Shown piece by piece: positions 37,949-48,216 of a DNA stretch of 64,000 bases (within the stretch, counting starts at the first letter, position 1; the number at the start of each line of letters is the position of its first letter). The notes below the pieces were generated by a model. It was not told where the DNA came from. It did no database searches and saw only the letters and a list, made by a program, of their open reading frames with translations. The position numbers and the translations under genes were made by a program. The DNA comes from Clostridium sp. K13 (lineage in GTDB: Bacteria > Bacillota > Clostridia > Clostridiales > Clostridiaceae), in the NCBI RefSeq assembly GCF_019734195.1, contig NZ_JAASHM010000006.1, positions 62,001-126,000 on the forward strand, in the 5' to 3' direction.

Positions 37949-38044
37949 TTAATCACCCCAATTATCTTTTTATAAAATTATAAATATAAACTCTAATTAA
38001 TTCAACTACTTTTTAATATAAATATACATTTTTCTTATATGTTA

Positions 38045-38053
38045 TGGTATAAT
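38045..38053 (+). promoter_or_regulatory. extended -10 promoter of the ThrE-type pair
   Basis: TGGTATAAT is an extended -10 element, 37 nt before the ATG at 38090. Confidence 0.55.
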
Positions 38054-38089
38054 ACATAAAAAATTAAAAAAATATAGGAGTTTTGTATT

Positions 38090-38848
38090 ATGAATGAAAT
38101 ACTTCAAGTTGCAATGATTGCCGGACAAATGATTTTGGAAAATGGTGGCGAAACTTATAGAGTAGAAGAAACTATCTGGCGTATTTGCAAAATATATGGT
38201 GCTGAAGAAGCTGAAAGTTTTGCTACCCCAACAGGAATTATGGCTTCAATTTGTCATGAAGGTAAAATATACTCATTGACACGTCGTGTTTCTAATAGAA
38301 CTGTTAATTTAGATAAAATTGATAAAGTAAATGATTTATCTAGAAGTATATTGTCAAAAAAACTATCTGTGACTGATTTTAAAAAAGAATTAATTAAAAT
38401 AAATAAGGAGGATATCTATCCACTTCCTGTTATTATAATATTTTCAGCCTTAGGTGCTGGTTCATTCTCCGTTCTATTTGGAGGAACTCTTAAAGATGTT
38501 TTTGCAGCATTTTTAATAGGTTTAATAATTAAATATCTTACTGTAAAATGGTCTGAAATAGGTATAAACTTATTCTTTGTAAATAGTATATGTAGTGGAA
38601 TTGCAGCTCTTTTAGCAATAATTCTTTATAAACTAGGAATTGCAAGTCAAGTTAATCAAACTATTATTGGAGCTATAATGCTGTTAGTTCCAGGGCTGGC
38701 TATAACAAATGCCATTAGAGATACTATATCTGGAGATTTACTTTCAGGTATAATTAGAGCTGCTGAAGCATTTTTAGTTGCAATATCCATAGCTGTGGGT
38801 ACTGGTGCAGTCTTAAGCTTCTGGATATCAAACTTTGGAGGTATTTAA
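38090..38848 (+). CDS. ThrE-like exporter, large subunit (DUF1212 type)
   Basis: 252 residues: a cytoplasmic N-terminal domain with GGETYRVEETIWRI and SFATPTGIMAS, then five hydrophobic segments from about residue 120. This is the N-terminal half of ThrE, the threonine/serine exporter of Corynebacterium, here split over two genes. The substrate in clostridia is not proven. The next gene begins 1 nt after its stop. Confidence 0.85.
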   Translation: MNEILQVAMIAGQMILENGGETYRVEETIWRICKIYGAEEAESFATPTGIMASICHEGKIYSLTRRVSNRTVNLDKIDKVNDLSRSILSKKLSVTDFKKELIKINKEDIYPLPVIIIFSALGAGSFSVLFGGTLKDVFAAFLIGLIIKYLTVKWSEIGINLFFVNSICSGIAALLAIILYKLGIASQVNQTIIGAIMLLVPGLAITNAIRDTISGDLLSGIIRAAEAFLVAISIAVGTGAVLSFWISNFGGI

Positions 38849-38849
38849 A

Positions 38850-39308
38850 ATGATTATTTTAGTTACACTTGTATCTTTTTTTGCTACATTTGGATTTTGT
38901 ATTGCTTTTAATATACGTGGAAAGAAAATATTCTTTGCAGCACTTGGTGGCGCTATAAGTTGGTTTTTTTACTCATTACCTTTACAAATGGGGTTATCTG
39001 AAATATCATCATTACTTCTTTCATCTATAATTTTTAGCATATATAGTGAAGTTTTAGCCAGAATTTTCAAAACACCAGTTACAACATTCGTAGTATGTGC
39101 ATTAATTCCATTAGTTCCTGGTAGTGGTATGTATTATACTATGAGAGAAGCAATTTCAGGAAATATCTCTAAATCATTAGAATTAGGATTAAATACAATA
39201 GCAAGTGCTGGAACTTTAGCATTAGGAGTCTTATTTGTTTCTACACTAACAAGATTAATTCTTAGCGCTAAACGAAAAAAAGAAATGAAAAAATATGCCC
39301 AAAAGTAA
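38850..39308 (+). CDS. ThrE-like exporter, small subunit (DUF3815 / ThrE_2)
   Basis: 152 residues with four or five membrane segments and the typical ALIPLVPGSGMYYTMREAISG. Start ATG 38850 with GGAGG inside the end of the first gene. It forms the C-terminal half of the split ThrE exporter and is translationally coupled to its partner. Confidence 0.85.
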   Translation: MIILVTLVSFFATFGFCIAFNIRGKKIFFAALGGAISWFFYSLPLQMGLSEISSLLLSSIIFSIYSEVLARIFKTPVTTFVVCALIPLVPGSGMYYTMREAISGNISKSLELGLNTIASAGTLALGVLFVSTLTRLILSAKRKKEMKKYAQK

Positions 39309-39317
39309 CTTTACATA

Positions 39318-39356
39318 AAAAAATAATCTCAACATATTTGGTTGAGATTATTTTTT
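39318..39356. terminator. bidirectional terminator
   Basis: A 16-bp perfect stem (39318-39333 with 39341-39356), 7-nt loop, A-run before and T-run after, between the ThrE pair and the convergent tiny gene. Confidence 0.85.
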
Positions 39357-39372
39357 ATGTTATTAAATCTTT

Positions 39373-39516
39373 TTATTTCTTACCCTTTAATTTCTTATAC
39401 GCTTTTGCATTTTTAATTAAATCTTTCAAATCCTCTGCCATTTCCACTAACATGCCATTCTTAATCTTAGCCTTATGCATCTTTCTATTCATTTTTTTCA
39501 TCATTTTGTTTTTCAT
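39373..39516 (-). CDS. small basic protein, 47 residues
   Basis: ATG at 39516 preceded by AAGGAGGAG. The product is highly basic and helical, with six methionines among the first 22 residues (KNKMMKKMNRKMHKAK) and a lysine-rich end AYKKLKGKK. I do not recognise it; a nucleic-acid-binding or ribosome-associated role would suit the charge, without evidence. Confidence 0.55.
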   Translation of the reverse strand: MKNKMMKKMNRKMHKAKIKNGMLVEMAEDLKDLIKNAKAYKKLKGKK

Positions 39517-39623
39517 AGTGACTCCTCCTTAGTAAAAATATATAGAGTACTTACATTATTATTTTAATCAAAATGAGGTTTTTTATCCTGTCAAATATTC
39601 TTTAAAAACATTCCATAATATTC

Positions 39624-39655
39624 AAAAAAAGAAGCTAGCTTTTGCTAACTTCTTT
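39624..39655 (-). terminator. terminator at the end of the aspS operon
   Basis: On the minus strand AAAGAAGTTAGC pairs (one G-U) with GCTAGCTTCTTT across an AAAA loop and is followed by TTTTGAA, 12 nt after the aspS stop. Confidence 0.85.
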
Positions 39656-39666
39656 ATATAATAATA

Positions 39667-41454
39667 TTATTCTTTATCTTCAGTCTTAACAACTAATCCT
39701 AATTCATCAATTTGTTTTTGGTCTACAACATTTGGTGCTTCACTTAAATAGCAGTAAGCATTTTGGTTTTTAGGGAATGCAATAACATCCTTAATATTTT
39801 CAGTTCCAGCTAAGAACATTACCATTCTATCTAAACCAAATGCTAATCCTCCATGTGGTGGTGGTCCAAATTTGAATGCATCTATTAAGAAGCCAAATCT
39901 TTCTTGTGCTGACTCTTCAGTAAAGCCTAATGCTTTAAACATTCTTGTTTGAAGTGCAGAGTCATGTATTCTTATAGATCCTCCACCTAATTCTTCACCA
40001 TTTAATACTAAGTCATAAGCCTTAGATCTAACTGCTCCAGGATTGCTTTCAATCATATCTAAATCTTCATCCATTGGTGATGTAAATGGATGGTGAGCTG
40101 CATGGTATCTATCTTCTTCTTCATTATATTCGAATAATGGGAATTCAGTAATCCATGTAAAGTTAAATTCATTTTTATCTTTAATTAAATCAAATTGCTT
40201 AGCAAGCTCTAATCTTAAAGCACCTAAACTTTGGAATACTACTGAATTTTTATCTGCAACTATAAGTATTGCATCTCCAGTTTCAGCTCCCATAGTTTTA
40301 ATTATATTATCTGTAACATCATCAGTTAAGAACTTAGCAATTGAAGATTTAACACCATCTTCTTTAATTTGAATCCAAGCAAGACCTTTTGCTTTGTATC
40401 CTTTAACAAAATCAACTAATTTATCAAGTGGTTTTCTACCTAAATCAGCTCCACCTTTTAAGCATAACGCTCTTACGCTTCCACCGATTTCTAATGCAGA
40501 TTTAAATACTACAAAATCCATATCCTTAACACATTCTGTAATATTAGTAATTTCCATACCAAATCTTAAATCTGGTTTGTCAGAACCGTACTTTTCCATA
40601 GCTTCTTTAAATGGCATTCTCTTAATTGGAAGCTTTACTTCATGACCTAAAACTTCTTTAAATACATGAGCAATTAATCCTTCATTTAAAGCCATAATAT
40701 CATCTTGCTCTACAAAGCTCATTTCTAAGTCGATTTGAGTAAATTCTGGTTGTCTATTAGCTCTTAAATCTTCATCTCTGAAACATTTGGCAACTTGATA
40801 GTATTTATCAAATCCTGATACCATTAATAATTGTTTAAATATTTGTGGTGATTGTGGAAGTGCATAGAACATTCCAGGATAGTTTCTTGATGGAACTAAG
40901 TAATCTCTAGCACCTTCTGGAGTACTCTTATTTAATATAGGAGTTTCTATTTCTAAGAATCCATTATTATCAAGGTAATCTCTAACAGCCTTTGTAGCTC
41001 TATTTCTTATCATAAAGATTTTTTGCATATCTGGTCTTCTAAGATCTAAATATCTATATTTTAATCTTATATTTTCAGCAGCATCTAATCCTTCTTTAAT
41101 GTATATTGGTGGAGTTTCTGATTCTGATAAAACTTTTATGCTTTCACACTTTAATTCTACCATACCAGTTTCCATTGAATTATTTGGAGCTTCTCTTAAA
41201 ACAACTTCTCCAGTTACAGCAATACAGTATTCTGGTCTTACAGCTTTAGCTTTTTCAAAGCTTTCTGCATTAATCTCTTCACCAAAAACTATTTGCATAA
41301 TTCCTGTTCTATCTCTAAGATCTATAAATTGAAGACCTCCAAGTTTTCTATTTCTTTGAACCCATCCCATAAGAGTTATTTTTTCTCCTACGTTTGCTTC
41401 TCTAGGTTCACCACACATCATGGTTCTTTTTAATCCATTTAAAGCCTCACCCAT
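39667..41454 (-). CDS. aspS: aspartyl-tRNA synthetase
   Basis: 595 residues, bacterial type with an OB-fold anticodon domain (MGWVQRNRKLGGLQFIDLRD), class II motif 2 FRDEDLRANRQPEFTQID, a GAD insertion (GLAWIQI) and motif 3 GLAFGLDRMVMFLAG. It charges tRNA-Asp. It follows hisS by 18 nt; the hisS-aspS pair is common in Firmicutes. Confidence 0.97.
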   Translation of the reverse strand: MGEALNGLKRTMMCGEPREANVGEKITLMGWVQRNRKLGGLQFIDLRDRTGIMQIVFGEEINAESFEKAKAVRPEYCIAVTGEVVLREAPNNSMETGMVELKCESIKVLSESETPPIYIKEGLDAAENIRLKYRYLDLRRPDMQKIFMIRNRATKAVRDYLDNNGFLEIETPILNKSTPEGARDYLVPSRNYPGMFYALPQSPQIFKQLLMVSGFDKYYQVAKCFRDEDLRANRQPEFTQIDLEMSFVEQDDIMALNEGLIAHVFKEVLGHEVKLPIKRMPFKEAMEKYGSDKPDLRFGMEITNITECVKDMDFVVFKSALEIGGSVRALCLKGGADLGRKPLDKLVDFVKGYKAKGLAWIQIKEDGVKSSIAKFLTDDVTDNIIKTMGAETGDAILIVADKNSVVFQSLGALRLELAKQFDLIKDKNEFNFTWITEFPLFEYNEEEDRYHAAHHPFTSPMDEDLDMIESNPGAVRSKAYDLVLNGEELGGGSIRIHDSALQTRMFKALGFTEESAQERFGFLIDAFKFGPPPHGGLAFGLDRMVMFLAGTENIKDVIAFPKNQNAYCYLSEAPNVVDQKQIDELGLVVKTEDKE

Positions 41455-41472
41455 TGGTAAACTTCCTCCTAA

Positions 41473-42720
41473 CTATTTAATAGCATTAGCTATTTCTTGT
41501 ATATTATCTAAACTTACTTCAAATACTTCTCCATCGCTCATTCTCTTAAGCTTTATTGATTTATTTTGAAGTTCGTCATCACCTAAAATTGTTGTAAATG
41601 CTGCACCAATCTTATTAGCATATTTCATTTCAGCCTTTACGCTTCTTCCCATATGATTAACTTCTGTTTTAATTCCAGCTTCTCTTAATTTATTAGCTAA
41701 AGTAACTGCTTCAAATTTAGCATCATCTCCTCTAGCTCCAATATATAAATCAAAAAGATTTTCATTTGGAATTTCTATTCCTTCTTTTTCTAATATCATG
41801 ATAAGTCTTTCAATTCCCATACCAAATCCAACTGCTGGCATTTCAGGACCACCTAATTGTTCGATAAGCTTATCATATCTTCCACCACCACAAACAGTAA
41901 ATTCATCATTTAAGATTTCAAATATTGTTTTAGTATAATAATCTAATCCTCTCACTATTCCTGGATCTACTGTGAATGGAATATTTAAAGCAGTTAAATA
42001 CTTTTTAACAGCATCAAAATGAGTATCGCACTCTTCACACATATAATCAAGTATTATAGGAGCATTTTTAGTAATTTCATTACATTTTCTTTCTTTACAA
42101 TCTAAAATTCTCATAGGATTTTTTTCAAATCTTGATTGACATAAAGAACATAAATTATCATAATTTTCTTTTAAGTAATTTTTTAAAGCTTCATTATAAT
42201 TTGGTCTGCAACTTGGACATCCTAAATTATTTATATTTAAGCTTAAGCTTTGAAGTCCTAAAGTTTTTAAAACTTGCATTGCTAAAGCAATTACTTCTGC
42301 ATCCATAGAAGGTTCTTTTGAACCGTATACTTCCGTTCCAAATTGATGGAATTGTCTAAATCTACCTTTTTGTACATTTTCATATCTAAAACATGGAGTT
42401 ATGTAATAAAGCTTAGTTGGTTGTGCTTCATTAAATAATCTACTTTCAATAAAAGCTCTTCCAGCTCCTGCTGTTCCTTCTGGCTTTAATGTAATACTTC
42501 TATTACCTTTGTCATTGAAAGTATACATTTCTTTTTGAACTATGTCAGTTGTATCACCAACACCTCTTGCAAATAATTCAGTATGTTCAAACATAGGAGT
42601 CCTAATTTCTCTCATCCCATAATATTTTGCAACATCTCTAAATGTTTGTTCAACAAAATGCCATTTATAAGCATCTTGTGGTAGCATATCCTTCGTTCCC
42701 TTTGGAGCTTGCATTTCCAT
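41473..42720 (-). CDS. hisS: histidyl-tRNA synthetase
   Basis: 415 residues. Class II core with [10 protein letters not shown], motif 2 [17 protein letters not shown], histidine-specific [13 protein letters not shown], and [14 protein letters not shown]-terminal anticodon domain. An insertion contains cysteine pairs (GCPSCRP, CSLCQS, CKERKC, CEEC), which may bind zinc. No T-box is seen upstream; the gene follows hemZ by 4 nt. Confidence 0.96.
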   Translation of the reverse strand: MEMQAPKGTKDMLPQDAYKWHFVEQTFRDVAKYYGMREIRTPMFEHTELFARGVGDTTDIVQKEMYTFNDKGNRSITLKPEGTAGAGRAFIESRLFNEAQPTKLYYITPCFRYENVQKGRFRQFHQFGTEVYGSKEPSMDAEVIALAMQVLKTLGLQSLSLNINNLGCPSCRPNYNEALKNYLKENYDNLCSLCQSRFEKNPMRILDCKERKCNEITKNAPIILDYMCEECDTHFDAVKKYLTALNIPFTVDPGIVRGLDYYTKTIFEILNDEFTVCGGGRYDKLIEQLGGPEMPAVGFGMGIERLIMILEKEGIEIPNENLFDLYIGARGDDAKFEAVTLANKLREAGIKTEVNHMGRSVKAEMKYANKIGAAFTTILGDDELQNKSIKLKRMSDGEVFEVSLDNIQEIANAIK

Positions 42721-42724
42721 TTAA

Positions 42725-44158
42725 TTATTCCTCCTCTTTTAAGTAAAGGGTATCTAATAGTTTTTTCTTTCCCTCTACCATTTCTTCTATTCTACTACAG
42801 TATTCTCTAATATCCTTTATATTTGCAAATCTTTCTATTCTTCCTTCTTCTAAGAAAACAACTTTAGAAACAGCATCTGCACCTAAAGCAATAATAGTTT
42901 GCTTATCTTCTATCATTTGAATATTATAAATACATTCTGCACCTTTTCTAGAATAACCTAAGTTCTCCATATTTCCAACCATATTTTTTTGACGATACAT
43001 ATAATATGGATGTAATCCTAACTCTTTAGCTAAATTTCTGCTTTCTTCATACATCCCTGCTAATTCGCTTTGTTTCTTTACTTGAATACCCTTTTTAAGA
43101 ATAAAATTCTCATAAAGAATTGATGCTCTTTTTAAAGATAACCCATGAACAGTTAAGCTATCTGGATGTAACTTTAATATTTCTTCCTTTGTATGAAGAA
43201 CTTCTTTTATTCCTTCACCAGGAAGACCTATAATCATATCCATATTAATATCATTAAAGCCCATACTTCTTGCTAAATTAAATTTCTCTATTACATCAAA
43301 AGAATTATGGCCTCTTCCTATCATTTTTAAAGTATTATCATTCATACTTTGAGGATTTATACTAATTCTTGTTACATCAAATTTCTTCATTGTTTCAAGT
43401 TTTTCTTTAGTTATACTATCAGGTCTTCCACATTCTACAGTAAATTCCTTTAAGTCTTTCCCTTTAACAAATGCATCATAAGCTTCTTGCATAACAATTT
43501 CAAATTCTTCATTACTAACAGCTGTAGGTGTTCCTCCACCAAAATATACAGTTTCAATATTTAAATTTCTTTCATTAACATACTTTTTCATTTCTCTAAT
43601 TTCATATATTAATGCTTCTAAATATGGACTAACTAATTTTTTATTTCCCATTATTGGATTAGCTGCAAAGGAACAATAAAAACATCTTGTAGGACAAAAT
43701 GCCATTCCAATGTAAATAGCTATATTTTTAGAAGTATTATTTACAAAGCTTACTTCTGTTTTAGCAATCTCTATACAAAGTTTTGCCTTTTCTTCAGATG
43801 CTAAATGCTTTTTGTCAAATATTTCTATAATTTCTTCTTCAGTTTTTCCTTCTTGTAAATATTTAAGTGCAATTTTAGATGGTCTAATGCCAACTAAAAT
43901 TCCCCATGGATATTCTTCTTTTGTAATATCTTTTAATGAAGAAAATACTAATCTTTTAATGTCTTCTTTAATATTTTCAGATATTTTAGCTTCTTTATGA
44001 TAAGTATTATTAATAAACTCTACTTTATTATCTAAAATATTAACAATATAATCTCCATCATCTAAAAATTTAATTTCATCTAATGGAAAATAAATATTAA
44101 ACATTTGATATACGTCATATCTGTATTTCATGTCATTTAATTTAATTTTTATTTCCAT
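42725..44158 (-). CDS. hemZ: HemZ-type coproporphyrinogen III oxidase-like radical SAM enzyme
   Basis: 477 residues. The radical SAM cluster motif is FCPTRCFYCSF near residue 155, after a long N-terminal domain typical of HemZ; FGGGTPTAV and IGLPGEG follow. HemZ-like enzymes are annotated as oxygen-independent coproporphyrinogen dehydrogenases; in organisms without haem synthesis the true substrate is unclear. Confidence 0.85.
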   Translation of the reverse strand: MEIKIKLNDMKYRYDVYQMFNIYFPLDEIKFLDDGDYIVNILDNKVEFINNTYHKEAKISENIKEDIKRLVFSSLKDITKEEYPWGILVGIRPSKIALKYLQEGKTEEEIIEIFDKKHLASEEKAKLCIEIAKTEVSFVNNTSKNIAIYIGMAFCPTRCFYCSFAANPIMGNKKLVSPYLEALIYEIREMKKYVNERNLNIETVYFGGGTPTAVSNEEFEIVMQEAYDAFVKGKDLKEFTVECGRPDSITKEKLETMKKFDVTRISINPQSMNDNTLKMIGRGHNSFDVIEKFNLARSMGFNDINMDMIIGLPGEGIKEVLHTKEEILKLHPDSLTVHGLSLKRASILYENFILKKGIQVKKQSELAGMYEESRNLAKELGLHPYYMYRQKNMVGNMENLGYSRKGAECIYNIQMIEDKQTIIALGADAVSKVVFLEEGRIERFANIKDIREYCSRIEEMVEGKKKLLDTLYLKEEE

Positions 44159-44172
44159 GACTTCTCCTTTTA

Positions 44173-44790
44173 TTAAAAAATCTCAAACTCATCTTGTAAG
44201 AATGGATTTCTTAGTTTTTCATATCCAATAGTAGATGATTCCATATGTCCAGGATATATTTTTATATCCTTATCTAAAATCATCAATTTTGTTTTTATTG
44301 ATTGTATTAATTCATTGAAATCTCCACCTATAAAATCACTTCTACCTACTGACCCCTTAAATAAAGTATCTCCAGTAAACATAGCATCTTTATAAAGATA
44401 GCACATTCCACCCTTAGTATGACCTGGTGTATGAATACATTTTATTTCACCATCACCAAATGATAAAGTATCCCCGTCTTTTACAAGGTTATATTCTTTT
44501 GGTAAATTTCCAAAAACTGTTCTATCAGTTTTCATAAAATGAACCTCATTTTCATTCATATATATAGGAGCTTTAAACTTCTCTACAACTTCATTCAAAG
44601 CTTCCACATGATCAAAGTGACCATGAGTTAGTAAAATATATTTAATATTACATCCTAACTCTTCTATATTTTTAATTAATAAATTACCATTTCCACCTGG
44701 ATCTACAATACAAGCATCTTTTGATTTTTCATCTATTAAAACATAAATATTTTCTTCATAAATTCCTATAGGATACGTTTTTATAATCAT
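44173..44790 (-). CDS. metallo-beta-lactamase fold hydrolase, glyoxalase II-like
   Basis: 205 residues. Zinc ligands THGHFDHVEA, HTPGHTKGGM, GDTLF and the last histidine in YPGHME are all present. It resembles the short GloB-like hydrolases common in clostridia; thioester hydrolysis is likely, substrate unknown. It lies in the relA-hisS run, 14 nt before hemZ. Confidence 0.87.
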   Translation of the reverse strand: MIIKTYPIGIYEENIYVLIDEKSKDACIVDPGGNGNLLIKNIEELGCNIKYILLTHGHFDHVEALNEVVEKFKAPIYMNENEVHFMKTDRTVFGNLPKEYNLVKDGDTLSFGDGEIKCIHTPGHTKGGMCYLYKDAMFTGDTLFKGSVGRSDFIGGDFNELIQSIKTKLMILDKDIKIYPGHMESSTIGYEKLRNPFLQDEFEIF

Positions 44791-44822
44791 ATTTTCACCT
44801 CACAAATTTATCTCATAACTAT

Positions 44823-45272
44823 CTAAAAGTTTTTACTGCTATCTAATAATATAGTTACTGGACCATCATTTTTAATATCAACCTTCATGTCAGCTCCGAA
44901 AATACCTGTTTCAACTTTTAATCCAGTTTCCTTCATTATTTCAACAAACTTATCATAAAAGCTTTTAGCTTCTTCGCCACCTAAAGCATTCATAAAATTA
45001 GGTCTTCTACCTTTTCTTGCATCTCCATATAGTGTAAATTGTGATATTAACAATAACTCACCTTGAATATCTAATAAAGATAAATTCATTTTATCATTTT
45101 CATCACTAAAAATTCTTAGATTAATTATTTTATCTTTAATATACTTCATATCTTCCTCAGTATCTTCTTTTGAAATACCTAAAAGAACATTAAATCCTTT
45201 GTTAATTTCACCTACAATAACACCATCAACTTCAACGCTAGAATAAGTTACTCTTTGTACTACTGCCCTCAT
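44823..45272 (-). CDS. dtd: D-aminoacyl-tRNA deacylase
   Basis: 149 residues, exactly the family length when started at ATG 45272 (AAAGGATGG upstream). [15 protein letters not shown], the catalytic-site [15 protein letters not shown] and the cross-subunit GPVTILLDS motif are visible. It removes D-amino acids from tRNA. It follows relA, a usual pairing. Confidence 0.95.
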   Translation of the reverse strand: MRAVVQRVTYSSVEVDGVIVGEINKGFNVLLGISKEDTEEDMKYIKDKIINLRIFSDENDKMNLSLLDIQGELLLISQFTLYGDARKGRRPNFMNALGGEEAKSFYDKFVEIMKETGLKVETGIFGADMKVDIKNDGPVTILLDSSKNF

Positions 45273-45324
45273 TTTATATCCATCCTTTAATACAAACTTC
45301 AACTTTAAACTTGGAAGTTATAAT

Positions 45325-47508
45325 TTAGTTATTCATTCTATAAACATCCATAACACCATTTAATTTTCTTACTTTTCTCATTAATTCTTTTAATTGCTCT
45401 ATGGTGTCTATTTTAACTTTTATATTAATATATGCTAAATTACTCTTAGCACTTTTTGCATTTAATGCATTAAGAGGTAACTTACTTTCCATTATAACAT
45501 TCATTATATCAGAAAGCACTCCTGATCTATCTTCTGCTTTAACTTGAATCTCTGCCATATAAGCAACACCCTTAGCAGTTCCCCAAGCCACATCAACAAC
45601 CTTTTGCGGATCTTCTTCAATTAAAGTTTGTAAATTACTACAATCTTTTCTATGAATAGATACTCCACGTCCCTTTGTTATATATCCTAAAATATCATCT
45701 CCTGGCACTGGATTACAACATTTAGCAAATCTAACCATTAAATTATCTTCACCTTTAACGGTAACACCATAATTATTTTCTTTTTTTCGTTTTTCAGTTT
45801 TAGATATATTTTCTTCAATAGCCTTATTTAAAGTTTCTTCTTTAACTTTTTCATCTTTAGATAGATTTTCTTCTTTCAGTTTAGAAATAAATGAAGATGC
45901 TACAATAGATCCAAATCCAATTAAAGCATATAAATCATCCATACAATTTATATTATATCTTTTTATAACCTTATCATAAGCTTCACCCTTAGCAATATCA
46001 GCATAGTGAACCCCTTGTTTTTTTAACTCTCTTTCAAAGACTTCTTTTCCTTTTGTAATATTTTCTTCTTTTTTAGCCTTTTTAAACCAAGCTCTTATTT
46101 TACTTTTTGCTTGATTACTTTTAGCAATGCTAAGCCAATCCATATTAGGCCCCTTTGAATTATTAGATGTTAATATTTCAACTATTTGCCCAGTTTTAAG
46201 TTGATAATCAAGTGGAACTATCTTACCATTAACCTTAGCACCAACACATTTATTTCCAATATCAGTATGTATTCTATAAGCAAAATCTATAGGGGTTGCA
46301 CCATTTGGTAAATCTATAACCACACCTTTTGGAGTGAATAGGAAAATTTCATCTGTAAAAAGATTAATTTTGAAGCCTTCCATAAACTCTTCTGCATCAG
46401 AAGTTTCCTTTTGCCATTCAAGCATATCTCTAAGCCATACTAATTTATTCTCAAATGACTTTTCTTTATTATCAGAAGTATCTCCTTCTTTATATTTCCA
46501 GTGCGCAGCTATACCATATTCTGCAGTTTTATGCATCTCAAAAGTTCTTATTTGAATTTCAAATGTCTTTCCTTGTGGACCTATAACTGTTGTATGTAAA
46601 GATTGGTACATATTAGGTTTCGGCATTGCAATATAATCTTTAAATCTTCCTGGTATAGGTTTATATATAGTATGGACTATCCCTAATACTTCATAACAGT
46701 CTTTTACTGAGTTCACAAGTATTCTTATAGCAGTTAAGTCAAATATTTGTTCTATACTCTTATTTTTAGTAACCATTTTTCTATAAATGCTATAAAAATG
46801 CTTAGGACGACCATCTATATCTGAATCAATTCCAGCATCTTCAAGTTTTCCATATAAATCTTCAATTATTTTTGCAATATAAGTTTCTCTTTCAACTCTC
46901 TTTTCTGCTATTTGATTTACTAAATCATAATATTCTTCTTCATGTAAATATCTAAAGCATAAATCTTCAAGCTCCCACTTTACCTTCGAAATCCCTAATC
47001 TATGTGCAAGTGGTGCATATATGTCTAAAGTTTCTTTTGAAATTCTTTTTTGTTTTTCTTTTGGCATATATTTTAGAGTTCTCATATTATGTAGTCTATC
47101 AGCTAATTTAATTATAATTACTCTTATATCATTTGCCATAGCCAATAACATTTTTCTAAAATTATCTGCTTGTTGCTCTTCCTTAGACTTATATTCCATT
47201 TTAGTAATTTTAGTAACTCCGCTAACTAGATTAGCTATTTCTTCATTAAAAATATTTTTAATATCTTCATATGTATAGTCAGTATCTTCTATAACATCAT
47301 GGAGTAATCCTGCAACTATGGTACTTGTATCCATACCTAATTCAGCCAAAATTGTAGCTACATCAATGGGATGAATTATATAAGGTTCTCCAGATTCTCT
47401 TTTTTGTTCCTTATGAGCTTCAAACGCTAGGTTAAATGCCTTATTGACAACATTTAGGTCAACATTTGTGCAATTTTCCTTTATTTTTTGTATCAATACC
47501 TCAACCAT
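45325..47508 (-). CDS. relA: bifunctional (p)ppGpp synthetase/hydrolase
   Basis: 727 residues: HD hydrolase domain with the intact HDVIEDT motif, synthetase domain with RFKDYIAMPKPNMYQSLHT, TGS domain (FTPKGVVIDLPNGATPIDFA), a cysteine-bearing zinc region FAKCCNPVPGDDILGYI and C-terminal ACT domain. The intact HD motif points to both synthesis and hydrolysis of the stringent alarmone. Confidence 0.96.
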   Translation of the reverse strand: MVEVLIQKIKENCTNVDLNVVNKAFNLAFEAHKEQKRESGEPYIIHPIDVATILAELGMDTSTIVAGLLHDVIEDTDYTYEDIKNIFNEEIANLVSGVTKITKMEYKSKEEQQADNFRKMLLAMANDIRVIIIKLADRLHNMRTLKYMPKEKQKRISKETLDIYAPLAHRLGISKVKWELEDLCFRYLHEEEYYDLVNQIAEKRVERETYIAKIIEDLYGKLEDAGIDSDIDGRPKHFYSIYRKMVTKNKSIEQIFDLTAIRILVNSVKDCYEVLGIVHTIYKPIPGRFKDYIAMPKPNMYQSLHTTVIGPQGKTFEIQIRTFEMHKTAEYGIAAHWKYKEGDTSDNKEKSFENKLVWLRDMLEWQKETSDAEEFMEGFKINLFTDEIFLFTPKGVVIDLPNGATPIDFAYRIHTDIGNKCVGAKVNGKIVPLDYQLKTGQIVEILTSNNSKGPNMDWLSIAKSNQAKSKIRAWFKKAKKEENITKGKEVFERELKKQGVHYADIAKGEAYDKVIKRYNINCMDDLYALIGFGSIVASSFISKLKEENLSKDEKVKEETLNKAIEENISKTEKRKKENNYGVTVKGEDNLMVRFAKCCNPVPGDDILGYITKGRGVSIHRKDCSNLQTLIEEDPQKVVDVAWGTAKGVAYMAEIQVKAEDRSGVLSDIMNVIMESKLPLNALNAKSAKSNLAYINIKVKIDTIEQLKELMRKVRKLNGVMDVYRMNN

Positions 47509-47570
47509 TCAGATCCTCCCTTTAAATTTTCAAATATTATACTTTTTTTATAATCTAAGTTAAAATCAAT

Positions 47571-47592
47571 GGCTGGTTAAATCAACCAGCCA
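47571..47592 (-). terminator. GC-rich hairpin between apt and relA
   Basis: GGCTGGTT pairs with AACCAGCC over a 5-nt loop; the minus-strand tail ATTGATTTT is a weak T-tract. It may terminate part of the apt transcripts or protect the relA mRNA end. Confidence 0.45.
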
Positions 47593-47635
47593 CCTTACAC
47601 TAATTATATATTAAAATTTTAGGTATTTCAATAAA

Positions 47636-48154
47636 TTAAATATCGTATTGAACAAGTGACATTACTTCGTATCCCTTTAATTTATCTCTTCCGTTTAATT
47701 CAGTTAATTCAATTGCAAAATCTAAAGCAACAACTTCACCACCTGCAGCTTCTACAAGTCTAGTTACAGCTTCAATAGTTCCCCCTGTAGCAAGTAAATC
47801 ATCAACTATAGCTACTCTTTGGCCTTTCTTAATTGCATCTTTATGAATTTCTAATACATCTGTACCGTATTCTAAATCATAACTAACTGATACTGTTTCA
47901 AAAGGTAATTTTCCTTTCTTTCTAACTGGTACAAATCCAACTCCTAAAGCATATGCAACAGGTACTCCAAATATAAATCCTCTTGCTTCAGGTCCTAATA
48001 TAATATCTACATTTTTATCTTTAAGATGTTCAACAATTGCATCTATTGAGTACTTAAAAGCTTCTCCATCTGCTACTAAAGTAGTTATATCCTTAAAACT
48101 AATTCCCTTCTTCGGAAAATCTTCCACTATTCTTATGCTTTTTTTTAGATCCAT
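47636..48154 (-). CDS. apt: adenine phosphoribosyltransferase
   Basis: 172 residues. [33 protein letters not shown] and the PRPP loop [13 protein letters not shown] identify it. It makes AMP from adenine and PRPP. Confidence 0.96.
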   Translation of the reverse strand: MDLKKSIRIVEDFPKKGISFKDITTLVADGEAFKYSIDAIVEHLKDKNVDIILGPEARGFIFGVPVAYALGVGFVPVRKKGKLPFETVSVSYDLEYGTDVLEIHKDAIKKGQRVAIVDDLLATGGTIEAVTRLVEAAGGEVVALDFAIELTELNGRDKLKGYEVMSLVQYDI

Positions 48155-48216
48155 AACAAATCCTCCATATCAACTTATTCTTGTATTTATTATAGTCAAA
48201 TACCTCTGTAATTATA

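Noticed and set aside
37949-38089. Glycine riboswitch near glyA
   Set aside because: The 141-nt gap is AT-rich with a promoter for the divergent gene and shows none of the conserved glycine aptamer stems.
41473-42760. T-box leader for hisS or aspS
   Set aside because: Only 4 and 18 nt precede these genes; both are internal to an operon, so there is no room for a leader.
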